From: JAQIBY01 sp051747965
GTDB taxonomy: Bacteria; Bacteroidota; Bacteroidia; Bacteroidales; ML635J-15
DNA: 64,000 nt
Direction of reading: 5' to 3'
NCBI GenBank assembly: GCA_051747965.1
Contig: JBNJGS010000006.1
Span: forward strand, 5,010-69,009
The notes under the pieces were generated by a model that ran no database searches, was not told the DNA's origin, and was given only the letters and a program-made list of their open reading frames with translations. Positions 27,647 through 35,690 of this stretch are shown one piece after another. The position numbers and the translations under genes were made by a program. Each line of letters starts with the position of its first letter. Within the stretch, counting starts at the first letter, position 1.

Positions 27647-29497
27647 ATGTACGACATTCTCGATTTAAATCAGAAGAAACTTCCTGAACTGAGACTAATA
27701 GCAAAACGATTAAATGTTAAACGGTTAAATTCCTACCGAAAAAAGGAACTTGTTTATGCTATCCTTGATGCCCAGGCCATCGAAGAGTCTCAAAACAACA
27801 ACAAGGAGAAAACCCAGGACAATAAAGGTGATAAAAAGGACAACCGAAATGAGAAATCCCGCAAATCACCCCGGCCCCGTAAGCGCAGTGAAAAAGTAGC
27901 TACAGCCGATCCCGAAAAGAACAAGATCACTTTTGACAAACCCAGGGACAATGCAGGGGAAGAAAACAAAACCGAAGGTTCTGTTGCAGACAAAGATTCA
28001 GGTAAAAATGTATCAGGTGAACAAAACAAGCAGGAGCAAACCTCCCGCTCACACCGCAAACACCGCAGGCACGAGTCTCAACCGGCTCCAAAGCCGCAGC
28101 AAAAACCTGCAAAATCATCTCCAGCTCAGGAATCTAAGAGAGCCGACAAACCGGTGGTAAAAGAACAAGAGAAAAACAAAGCACCAAGGCCGCAAAGACC
28201 AGAGCCCCCGAAAAATGTTGAGAAAAAGCCGCAGCAGGAACAATCGGCTCAGTCTCCTGACAAAAGCAAAAATCCACAGCATGACAAACGCAATGGTGGG
28301 CATAGCAATATTAACAACCAGCAAAGACATCAAAAGAACAGCAAAGACAAGCGAAATGACAATACGCCCTTTGATTTCAGCGGCCTGATAACAAGCACAG
28401 GTGTTCTGGAAATCATGCCGGACGGCTTTGGTTTCTTACGTTCATCAGACTTTAATTATCTGAGCAGCCCCGATGATATTTATGTTTCCCAATCTCAAAT
28501 CAAGCTTTTTGGATTGAAAACAGGAGATACCATCGAAGGCACCATCCGTCCGCCGAAAGAAGGAGAAAAGTTTTTTCCGCTCATCAAAATCAAGAGCATA
28601 AACGGGCGCACACCTGAATTTGTCAGAGACCGTATCCCGTTCGACCACCTGACACCAATTTTCCCGGATAAAAAATTCAACATCCTCGGTAAAGGACAGG
28701 ATAGTCTGAGTACCCGTATTGTTGACCTCTTCTCTCCCATTGGTAAAGGACAACGTGGCCTGATTGTTTCACAACCGAAAACAGGAAAAACAGTTCTTCT
28801 GCAGCAAATTGCCAATGCCATCGCAACAAATCACCCTGAAGTGTATCTGATGATCCTTTTGGTTGATGAGCGCCCTGAAGAGGTAACTGACATGGCCAGA
28901 AATGTGAATGCTGAAGTTGTTTCTTCCACCTTTGATGAACCGGCAGAACGACATGTAAAAGTGTCAAATATCGTACTGGAAAAAGCCAAACGCATGGTAG
29001 AATGCGGACATGATGTTGTCATCCTGCTCGATTCAATCACCCGCCTGGCCAGGGCACACAATACCGTTGCACCAGCATCGGGCCGTGTACTCTCAGGTGG
29101 TGTGGATGCAAATGCATTGCACAAACCCAAACGTTTCTTTGGCGCAGCCAGAAACATTGAAAAAGGCGGATCACTTACCATACTGGCCACTGCTCTGACT
29201 GAGACAGGCTCCAAAATGGATGATGTTATCTTCGAAGAGTTTAAAGGAACAGGTAATATGGAATTGCAGCTTGACCGCAAACTTTCAAACCGCAGAATTT
29301 ACCCATCACTCGATATTACAGCCTCCAGCACACGTCGCGAAGACCTGCTGCACTCCAAAGAGTTGCTGAACAGAATCTGGGTACTGCGCAAATTCCTCTC
29401 CGATATGACATCTATGGAAGCCATGAACTTCATGAGACAGCGTTTACCACAAACAAAATCAAACGAAGAGTTTCTTGCTACCATGGACAAAGGATAA
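27647..29497 (+). CDS. rho: Transcription termination factor Rho
   Basis: A 616-residue hexameric RNA-DNA helicase that ends transcription. The N-terminal helix bundle (residues 1-45, LNQKKLPELRLIAKRL) is followed by a charged, low-complexity insertion (about 50-243) rich in Lys, Gln, Pro, Asn and Asp, typical of Bacteroidota Rho and predicted disordered. The cold-shock-like RNA-binding domain (GVLEIMPDGFGFLRSSDFNY) and ATPase core follow: Walker A QPKTGKTVLLQQIA, Walker B DVVILLDSITRLARAHN, and the Q- and R-loop region SGGVDANALHKPKRFFGAAR. The core is complete. It has its own promoter and terminator. Confidence 0.97.
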   Translation: MYDILDLNQKKLPELRLIAKRLNVKRLNSYRKKELVYAILDAQAIEESQNNNKEKTQDNKGDKKDNRNEKSRKSPRPRKRSEKVATADPEKNKITFDKPRDNAGEENKTEGSVADKDSGKNVSGEQNKQEQTSRSHRKHRRHESQPAPKPQQKPAKSSPAQESKRADKPVVKEQEKNKAPRPQRPEPPKNVEKKPQQEQSAQSPDKSKNPQHDKRNGGHSNINNQQRHQKNSKDKRNDNTPFDFSGLITSTGVLEIMPDGFGFLRSSDFNYLSSPDDIYVSQSQIKLFGLKTGDTIEGTIRPPKEGEKFFPLIKIKSINGRTPEFVRDRIPFDHLTPIFPDKKFNILGKGQDSLSTRIVDLFSPIGKGQRGLIVSQPKTGKTVLLQQIANAIATNHPEVYLMILLVDERPEEVTDMARNVNAEVVSSTFDEPAERHVKVSNIVLEKAKRMVECGHDVVILLDSITRLARAHNTVAPASGRVLSGGVDANALHKPKRFFGAARNIEKGGSLTILATALTETGSKMDDVIFEEFKGTGNMELQLDRKLSNRRIYPSLDITASSTRREDLLHSKELLNRIWVLRKFLSDMTSMEAMNFMRQRLPQTKSNEEFLATMDKG

Positions 29498-29521
29498 GAA
29501 CAAACAAAAAATATCATTTAT

Positions 29522-29556
29522 CAAAACCCGGGGCAATGTCTCCGGGTTTTGTTTTT
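29522..29556 (+). terminator. Rho-independent terminator of rho
   Basis: CAAAACCCGG (29522-29531) pairs perfectly with CCGGGTTTTG (29542-29551), followed by TTTTT. It begins 24 bases after the rho stop codon. Confidence 0.85.
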
Positions 29557-29644
29557 CCACCCCATGATGCCACATAGTCTACTATGCTTCAGTTATTTGC
29601 ACGCATCACTCCCACAAATACAGCTACGCCTGACATGATGAATT

Positions 29645-29660
29645 TTTGCCATGTGGCAAA
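29645..29660. promoter_or_regulatory. Palindrome upstream of the MltF-like gene
   Basis: TTTGCCA and TGGCAAA form a perfect 7-bp inverted repeat with a two-base centre, 38 bases before the ATG at 29698. The compact shape suggests an operator for a dimeric regulator, but no regulator can be named. Confidence 0.3.
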
Positions 29661-29697
29661 TTCTTCGTATATTTTGTCAGAACCAATCCGGAAAATC

Positions 29698-31167
29698 ATG
29701 AAAAACTTTAAAGCAAAGCCAAATTATTTTGCAGTCTGTTGCCTGATTTTGATAAGCGTGCTTTTCCCGGCATGCAATAACGACAATGAATCAAAAAGAT
29801 CATCCCGAAAGCAGGATGCTACCAACGGACAAATGACTCCCCGCGACCTTGATGAAATCAAAGAAGACGGAAAACTGGTGGCCCTGACTACATTCAGCAA
29901 CACAAGTTATTTTCTGTATCGCGGCCAGACCATGGGTTTTGAATATGAGTTACTTAAACGTTATGCTGATTATCTGGACGTAGAGCTTGAAATAAAAGTT
30001 TCTCACAGTATTGACAGTTTACTGCCAAAAATTCAAAACGGGGAAGCAGACATACTTGCTCACGGTATGACAATCACCTCCGACAGAAAAAACAAAGTGG
30101 ATTTTACCGATTACCTGTTTCTGACACATCAGGTGCTTGTACAAAAGAAACCGGACAACTGGCGGCAAATGCACTGGAGTGAGATTGACAAAGCTCTCAT
30201 ACATGACGCCATTGAACTCATCGGTGACACGGTTTCGATCAGGAAAAATTCGTCCTATTTTAAACGCATACAAAACCTGTCAAAAGAAATCGGCGGTAAA
30301 ATACATATCGACACCCTTCCCGGAGATCTTTCTACGGATGAAATCATCCAAATGGTATCAGAGGGGAAAATCAAATACACCATTGCAGATGACAACATCG
30401 CCAGCATCATGGCATCTTATCTGCCGGTCTTGAACATAGAAGTGCCCGTGAGTTTTTCACAACGCATCAGCTGGGCTGTCAACCAGTCATCTGAAAACTT
30501 GCTGGCAGAAACCAATGAGTGGTTAAAACAAATGAAGGATGAAGTTGATTATTATGTGATATACAATAAATACTTTAAAAACCGCAGCAGATTCAAGACC
30601 CGTGTTGAGAGTGAATTTTACAGTCTCAACAACAACAAAATCAGCAGATACGATGAAACAATCCAAAAATATGCACAGCAGATTGGCTGGGACTGGCGTC
30701 TTTTGGCTTCCCAGATATATCAGGAATCTCAATTTGATCCAGTGGCACGATCATGGGCAGGTGCACAGGGCCTGATGCAGATTATGCCAGCAACAGCCAG
30801 GGAACTTGGCGTGATAAATGTTTACAATCCCGAACAAAGCATCAAAGGCGGCACAAAATATCTGGATCAAATCTACCACCGCTTTGATGAAATAGAAGAC
30901 AGCATTCAGCGCATCAAATTCACCCTGGCATCATACAACTGCGGCTACGGTCACGTTCTGGATGCACAGGAACTGGCGAAATTTCAAAACCTGAAGGATG
31001 ATATCTGGGATGACAATGTCGAAAAGATGATACTGAAGTTATCCAACCCACAATACTACAATTTACCCATCATAAAATATGGATATGTGCGTGGCATGGA
31101 ACCCTATCTGTATGTTGATCATATTTTCAAGCGCTATGTACATTACCGTCAATTTATTAAGAATTAG
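29698..31167 (+). CDS. MltF-like membrane-bound lytic murein transglycosylase (lipoprotein)
   Basis: A 489-residue lipoprotein. The frame is open from 29584, but the ATG at 29698 gives a proper lipoprotein signal (MKNFKAKPNYFAVCC...) with a lipobox ending in LFPAC. Residues about 55-290 form a periplasmic solute-binding-protein-like (SBP_bac_3) domain (VALTTFSNTSYFLYRGQTMG, ILAHGMTITSDRKNKVDF). The C-terminal part is a GH23/SLT lytic transglycosylase domain with catalytic Glu in QIYQESQFDP and the motif GAQGLMQIMPATARELG. This pairing defines MltF, which cuts peptidoglycan to 1,6-anhydro-muropeptides. It lies alone between rho and the convergent nuclease gene. Confidence 0.93.
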   Translation: MKNFKAKPNYFAVCCLILISVLFPACNNDNESKRSSRKQDATNGQMTPRDLDEIKEDGKLVALTTFSNTSYFLYRGQTMGFEYELLKRYADYLDVELEIKVSHSIDSLLPKIQNGEADILAHGMTITSDRKNKVDFTDYLFLTHQVLVQKKPDNWRQMHWSEIDKALIHDAIELIGDTVSIRKNSSYFKRIQNLSKEIGGKIHIDTLPGDLSTDEIIQMVSEGKIKYTIADDNIASIMASYLPVLNIEVPVSFSQRISWAVNQSSENLLAETNEWLKQMKDEVDYYVIYNKYFKNRSRFKTRVESEFYSLNNNKISRYDETIQKYAQQIGWDWRLLASQIYQESQFDPVARSWAGAQGLMQIMPATARELGVINVYNPEQSIKGGTKYLDQIYHRFDEIEDSIQRIKFTLASYNCGYGHVLDAQELAKFQNLKDDIWDDNVEKMILKLSNPQYYNLPIIKYGYVRGMEPYLYVDHIFKRYVHYRQFIKN

Positions 31168-31198
31168 CAATTAAGCGGTAAAACAGAAGAAATAAATT

Positions 31199-32572
31199 TC
31201 AGTATTCCAGGATTTTCAGGCGTTTTGCATATTTATCCAGGTATTGTCTGATGATTACCTGTACATCTTTGTTATCAGGGAATGGTTTGATACAATCCAG
31301 AATCTCCTCCTGCCTTTCGGCAAGCACACGGTTGATGTACCCATACCCAACATACCTGCCCTGCTGAAGTTGCACAACGCCAAGCTCTTCATCGTTGCGC
31401 CCCCGTTCAACCAACAACAAATTGCTTTCCACGACACTGTATTTCCGCAGCAGTTTCTTCACTCTCTTATTGTATTCATCCGGGGCTTCTTTGCCGATAC
31501 ATGCCCCCTTGCACTCACCCAAACCATGACCAAAACATGCTCCTGCAGATTCGTACAAGCCACAGAGTTTCTGACACAGCGTAAAATTTTCAGTCCATCT
31601 GAATAGTGTTGCTTTGGCAGATTTCATAGAAGTAAAACAAAGAACAGGGGTCTCATCTGTTTCTGCAGTTCTGAGTAAACGCAACTGGAGATAATCACGC
31701 TCATCGCTATAAACATACAAACCGTATCTGCTCACTGAACGTCGCTGGGCACGATTAAACCGGGGTTTTTGCACCTTAATCTCGTGTGATTCTTTCAGCA
31801 GGGCAATCAATTCACTGCCTGTGATTTCATAATCAATATCTGCGATTTTAGATTTCATCTCCACTGCTCTGCCCGTATTTTCATTGTTCAGGTGGGTATG
31901 AACACGCTTATAAATATTGTTGCTCTTACCAATGTACAGTAAACTTCCTGAATCATCGTAAAAATAATACACACCTGTTTCTTCAGGAAGCGCCTTGACG
32001 CTTTCAATACGCAAGCCGGCATGCAAGCCACGGAAACCGGTACTTTCAACATGCAGACCACGATTTTCCAGAATGTCCTTTTTCCTGAGCCATGCAAAAA
32101 GATCAACTGTTGCACGTGCATCACCTGCTGCTCTATGCCTGTCGGTTATTTCTATGTTCAGATACTCGCTGAGGATATCAAGTTTATGCGAACTCAGTTC
32201 CGGCAACAATTTCCGGGATAATTTTACCGTATCAATGGTGTCGCGCTTGTAATCATATCCCAGTTGTCTGAATTCGTTTTTGATAAAATTGTAATCAAAA
32301 TTTACATTATGGCCCACAACTACGGAATCTTCCGTGATTTCAATGATTTTCCTTGCAATCTCATAAAAACAGGGAGCATCCTCGACCATTTCATTGGTAA
32401 TACCTGTGAGTCCTGTGATAAAGGGTGGAATACGGCATTCCGGATTAACCAGGCTTTCAAATGAATCTGTGATTCTCTGCCCGTCATAAATATAAATGGC
32501 GATATCGGTGATTTTATCGCGCCGCGGACTTCCGCCTGTGGTTTCCACATCAAGGACAGCGTAACGTGTCAC
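31199..32572 (-). CDS. DEDDh 3'-5' exonuclease fused to a UvrC-like GIY-YIG endonuclease domain
   Basis: A 457-residue two-domain nuclease starting with GTG at 32572 (a GTGA overlap with the preceding gene). Residues 1-165 form a DnaQ-type exonuclease with DVETTG (Asp8, Glu10), GHNVNFDYNF and HRAAGDA (His147, Asp151). Residues about 195-280 form a GIY-YIG domain like UvrC/Cho: TGVYYFYDDSG, LLYIGKSNN, and Glu254 in GSELIALLKE. A cysteine group follows at residues 333, 337, 346, 354 and 358; the C-x7-C-x3-C spacing at its end matches the UvrC region reported to hold an iron-sulfur cluster. It probably acts in repair or DNA processing. The fusion occurs in other bacteria; its exact role is not settled. 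Confidence 0.92.
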   Translation of the reverse strand: MTRYAVLDVETTGGSPRRDKITDIAIYIYDGQRITDSFESLVNPECRIPPFITGLTGITNEMVEDAPCFYEIARKIIEITEDSVVVGHNVNFDYNFIKNEFRQLGYDYKRDTIDTVKLSRKLLPELSSHKLDILSEYLNIEITDRHRAAGDARATVDLFAWLRKKDILENRGLHVESTGFRGLHAGLRIESVKALPEETGVYYFYDDSGSLLYIGKSNNIYKRVHTHLNNENTGRAVEMKSKIADIDYEITGSELIALLKESHEIKVQKPRFNRAQRRSVSRYGLYVYSDERDYLQLRLLRTAETDETPVLCFTSMKSAKATLFRWTENFTLCQKLCGLYESAGACFGHGLGECKGACIGKEAPDEYNKRVKKLLRKYSVVESNLLLVERGRNDEELGVVQLQQGRYVGYGYINRVLAERQEEILDCIKPFPDNKDVQVIIRQYLDKYAKRLKILEY

Positions 32573-32898
32573 TTTTTCTTTGATTTTTTTGATTTTTTAC
32601 CCCCGATTTGCTCTACATCAACATATGCAGGCCTGCGCATAAAAATCACCATAAGGGCACCTGCGATGCCGCCTGCAATGCCACCGTTCAAACCTGGTAA
32701 ACCTGCGTATATCATAATCACATGAAGAACAAACAAGCCCACCAGAACAAAAAACGCAAGCTTAGCGATATTCTTCCATTTGTATTGCACCCTAACCCGT
32801 GCACCACAATTCACACAATACATATCAGGCAAGCCCCTTCGCTTGACAAAAGGGCGTTTCAGCAGGTTACCGCTGTGATGACAATTCGGACATTCCAT
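32569..32898 (-). CDS. Zinc-ribbon membrane protein, function unknown
   Basis: A 109-residue protein I do not recognise. The N-terminus is a zinc ribbon: CPNC at residues 3-6 and CVNCG at about 28-32. Two hydrophobic helices follow (about 46-67, LAFFVLVGLFVLHVIMIYAG, and about 70-88, glycine-rich GGIAGGIAGALMVIF), then a basic lysine/serine tail. The ribbon and tail probably both face the cytosol. It overlaps the exonuclease/GIY-YIG gene by 4 bases, so the two are translated together, suggesting a nuclease or membrane-tethering partner role; that is inference. Confidence 0.8.
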   Translation of the reverse strand: MECPNCHHSGNLLKRPFVKRRGLPDMYCVNCGARVRVQYKWKNIAKLAFFVLVGLFVLHVIMIYAGLPGLNGGIAGGIAGALMVIFMRRPAYVDVEQIGGKKSKKSKKK

Positions 32899-33124
32899 GA
32901 AGCAAAGTTAACATCTAATTCATTGTTTTCAAAAAATGTAAACACAAATACTGCTTCCGTTTTTCTGACACCCTGCTGATAATCACCAACTCTATCGAAA
33001 AGGACAAAACCGGCATCATCATTTCCGGATAATGCGGGAAACATAGTTATTTGCTTAAACCATTTTCTTTCGGTATTGTTATGTAGTGGCACAGGTTTTG
33101 TTATCTTTAACGAAAGCTCAGATT

Positions 33125-33808
33125 ATGAAAAACACTATACTCTTATTGATTTTTGCAAGCATAAGTATGGCTCTTTCTGCACAGGACAAGAGCCTTGTGA
33201 CACTGGAAGCCACAGTTTCCGATATGAAAGACAATCCTCGCCACGGGGAACAGATTTTATTTGAAAGTGAAACCACAGACAAAACGTATTCTGCAGTCAC
33301 CGACAAAAACGGCAAACTAAGCCTGCAACTGCCCGGCCCGGACACCTACCTGATTAAGGTAAAAGGCATTGGTTCTGAACTGGATTACAACAGAATTGAA
33401 ATCCCGGAACTACAAGCGAACCAGAGTTATGGCACCTTTGAACTGACCATCAAATTTGATCCTCCCCGAACATTCGTACTTGACAACGTGTATTTTGATA
33501 CGGGCAAATCTACCATCAAACACTCCTCCACTGCAGAACTGAACGAGTTGAAAGAGTATCTCGAATTAAAACCCTCTGTCAGGATTGAAATTGCCGGACA
33601 TACAGATGATGTAGGTTCCGATGAGAACAATATGACCTTATCGCAAAACCGTGCGGAAGCTGTGCGGAACTGGCTGATAAGAAGAGGCATTGATGGTGAC
33701 AGAATAAAAGCCAAAGGCTATGGTGAAAACCAACCCGTCGCTCCCAATAATTCACCGGAAAACAGGCAAAAAAATCGCAGAACAGAAGTCAGAATTCTGA
33801 GCGAGTAA
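33125..33808 (+). CDS. OmpA-family peptidoglycan-binding protein
   Basis: A 227-residue envelope protein. The frame is open from 33086, but the ATG at 33125 gives a clear signal peptide (MKNTILLLIFASISMALSA). The N-terminal half (about 20-125) looks like a small beta-sandwich with a carboxypeptidase-regulatory-like pattern (ATVSDMKDNPRHGEQILFES, YLIKVKGIG). The C-terminal half is an OmpA domain: VYFDTGKSTIKHSS, IEIAGHTDDVGSDENN, LSQNRAEAVRNWL and the final NRRTEVRI, containing the Asp and Arg that hold diaminopimelate. It should link the outer membrane or a periplasmic partner to peptidoglycan. No beta-barrel is present. Confidence 0.92.
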   Translation: MKNTILLLIFASISMALSAQDKSLVTLEATVSDMKDNPRHGEQILFESETTDKTYSAVTDKNGKLSLQLPGPDTYLIKVKGIGSELDYNRIEIPELQANQSYGTFELTIKFDPPRTFVLDNVYFDTGKSTIKHSSTAELNELKEYLELKPSVRIEIAGHTDDVGSDENNMTLSQNRAEAVRNWLIRRGIDGDRIKAKGYGENQPVAPNNSPENRQKNRRTEVRILSE

Positions 33809-33999
33809 AAAACAACAGTCATAAAAATCCGTTTCTGCTCATTTCGGGAATATAAGTGTAATCATCTTGCTTTACCGGATATTGCGCAAAATAAAATCTT
33901 TATTAATGGCTTACTCTGCCGGCACTACCGCTGCGGAACCAAATGTTTGGGTAGTTTACACATAAAAAATCCGAAAAAACCTGAACAATATGGTCGTTC

Positions 34000-34021
34000 G
34001 GGGTTTAGTATGATGAACCCC
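34000..34021 (+). promoter_or_regulatory. Hairpin in the ferredoxin leader
   Basis: GGGGTT (34000-34005) and AACCCC (34016-34021) form a perfect 6-bp stem with a ten-base loop, 15 bases before the ferredoxin ATG. It could protect or regulate the messenger. No T-run follows, so it is not a terminator. Confidence 0.35.
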
Positions 34022-34036
34022 TAAAAACAAAAAATA

Positions 34037-34231
34037 ATGGCTATTAAAAATTTAAGAATCGAAGAAGGATGCACTGCATGTGGTGTATGTGAAGAAGTTG
34101 CACCGGATGTTTTTAAAGTAGAAGATGAAGCAATCATCATTGAAGGCGCAGATTTGGCGGCCAATGAAGATGAAATCAGAGAGGCTGCCGAAGAATGTCC
34201 GGTTGAAGTAATCCAATTTGATGAAGCCTGA
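34037..34231 (+). CDS. Single-cluster [4Fe-4S] ferredoxin
   Basis: A 64-residue cytosolic electron carrier. The cluster ligands are Cys12, Cys15 and Cys18 in EGCTACGVCEEVAPDVF, with a remote Cys54 in EECPVEVI, the usual pattern for monocluster 4Fe-4S ferredoxins. The protein is strongly acidic, as expected of a donor or acceptor docking to oxidoreductases. No redox partner gene is adjacent; the gene stands alone between ompA-like and MFS genes. A leader hairpin precedes it and a very strong hairpin follows the stop. Confidence 0.95.
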   Translation: MAIKNLRIEEGCTACGVCEEVAPDVFKVEDEAIIIEGADLAANEDEIREAAEECPVEVIQFDEA

Positions 34232-34248
34232 TCAGTGTAAAACCAAAA

Positions 34249-34277
34249 GATGGCCGCTCCGGGGCGGAGCGGCCATC
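34249..34277. terminator. Strong hairpin after the ferredoxin gene
   Basis: GATGGCCGCTCC (34249-34260) pairs perfectly with GGAGCGGCCATC (34266-34277) around a 5-base loop, starting 17 bases after the ferredoxin stop. The plus-strand flank is A-rich, while the minus-strand flank reads TTTTGGTTTT. It therefore looks like an intrinsic terminator for transcription arriving from the MFS gene and a 3'-end barrier for the ferredoxin messenger. Confidence 0.65.
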
Positions 34278-34403
34278 AAAAAACCAATTAAACTAAACCA
34301 TTAACCATTAATCTCCGCTAAGGGGCCACGGAGCAAGCCATATTCTTTATTTTAGCACCAATTATTCTACATCTACAAAGTTATATAAGCCGGAATTTAT
34401 CCC

Positions 34404-34460
34404 ATACGTAGTAATGCTTATTTTTAATTTAGGCTTTTTTGCCTAATCGCCACTACGTAT
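34404..34460. repeat. Nested inverted repeat spanning the MFS gene stop codon
   Basis: The outer arms ATACGTAGT (34404-34412) and ACTACGTAT (34452-34460) are perfect 9-base complements. Inside them TTAGGC (34429-34434) and GCCTAA (34441-34446) form a second stem with a loop of six T. The right outer arm contains the stop codon of the minus-strand MFS gene. Confidence 0.6.
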
Positions 34461-35616
34461 TTGTACGTATGTACTGAACAAAGAACAAAGACAGCAAAGC
34501 AATGCCTGCCCCGGCAATGAAAGGAATACGCCAGTTAAGCAGCCACAGAGCACCACCCAGCACCGGAATAACAACAGCAGAAATGTGATTGATGGCATAA
34601 GCCGTGCTTACTGACGGGGCAACATCCTGCGGATCTGCAACTTTCTGAAAATATGTATTGATGCCCATGGCAAAGCCAAAAAATATGTGATCAATTACAT
34701 ACAATACAAGTACAAGCCATACCTGCTCAATAAAAGCATAACCGAGAAAAACCAGGAAAAGGCTGCTGTATTCCAGGCTAAGCATTTTTCGTTCACCAAA
34801 GCGCGCAATGCCCCGTGCAATATAAGGGTAAACAAAAAAGGTCAATAGATTATTAATAATATAAAGTATGGATACCTGCTGCACCGAAAATCCATACTTT
34901 TTGACAAGCATAAAAACGGCAAAGACAACAAAAACCTGCCTCCTTGCACCACTTAGGAAACTTAACAGGTAATAAAGCCAGTATTTTTTCTTAATAAACA
35001 AACGTTTGCGCTGCTTAATGACAACATCCAGATTACGCCTGTCGCTAAGAGCATATACACCCAGGCCAATGATGATAAGCCCAAATGCCAGGTAAATGAA
35101 CTTCATTGCCACATAGCCGGCAATAAACCATATCAATATCCCGACAAAGATGTTAATAATGGCACCATAAGATTTGTATCGCGCCAGCATGTGCGGAGAT
35201 TCGTCCGTACTAAAATGCTGCAGTGTGAGTGATTTATTGACAGTTTCGAAATAATGAAAGCCGAGTGAAAAAACAAAGGTAGTAAGCAAGAGGCCTGTGA
35301 AGCTCGGGAAAAAGCCCGTTACAGCAAGCCCGGCTCCCATCAGAACAATGGCCCAGGCTGCAAACCGGTGCTCACGAAATAACAGGAGAAAAAATACAAC
35401 AAAAAATGTTAGCAGACCGGGCAATTCCCGGATCGACTGAATGCTTCCCACGGCAAGACCGCCCAGGCCAACCTCATCAACGGCAAAATTATTAAACAGT
35501 GTGCGCCATGCCTGCAGACCGGCCACAGATACAAGTGCCAGCAGCATCAGGTATGAATAGGCTTTGTTCTGCTTCATCCCTTCCAGCACAATCTTCCGCT
35601 GCTCTTTTCGTGTCAT
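34453..35616 (-). CDS. Major facilitator superfamily transporter
   Basis: A 387-residue inner-membrane protein with about twelve hydrophobic helices and the two-bundle arrangement of MFS carriers. A basic central loop lies near residues 197-215 (LSDRRNLDVVIKQRKRLFIKKK). The N-terminus is cytosolic and charged (MTRKEQRKIVLEGMKQNKAY). I see no motif that fixes the substrate. It stands alone; a nested inverted repeat covers its stop codon. Confidence 0.85.
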   Translation of the reverse strand: MTRKEQRKIVLEGMKQNKAYSYLMLLALVSVAGLQAWRTLFNNFAVDEVGLGGLAVGSIQSIRELPGLLTFFVVFFLLLFREHRFAAWAIVLMGAGLAVTGFFPSFTGLLLTTFVFSLGFHYFETVNKSLTLQHFSTDESPHMLARYKSYGAIINIFVGILIWFIAGYVAMKFIYLAFGLIIIGLGVYALSDRRNLDVVIKQRKRLFIKKKYWLYYLLSFLSGARRQVFVVFAVFMLVKKYGFSVQQVSILYIINNLLTFFVYPYIARGIARFGERKMLSLEYSSLFLVFLGYAFIEQVWLVLVLYVIDHIFFGFAMGINTYFQKVADPQDVAPSVSTAYAINHISAVVIPVLGGALWLLNWRIPFIAGAGIALLSLFFVQYIRTNT

Positions 35617-35690
35617 GCTGCAAAGGTGAGCAGTTTAATCAGAAAATCCAATCTTTTTGAACAAATGTTCACATAATCAAAACTCCTGCA

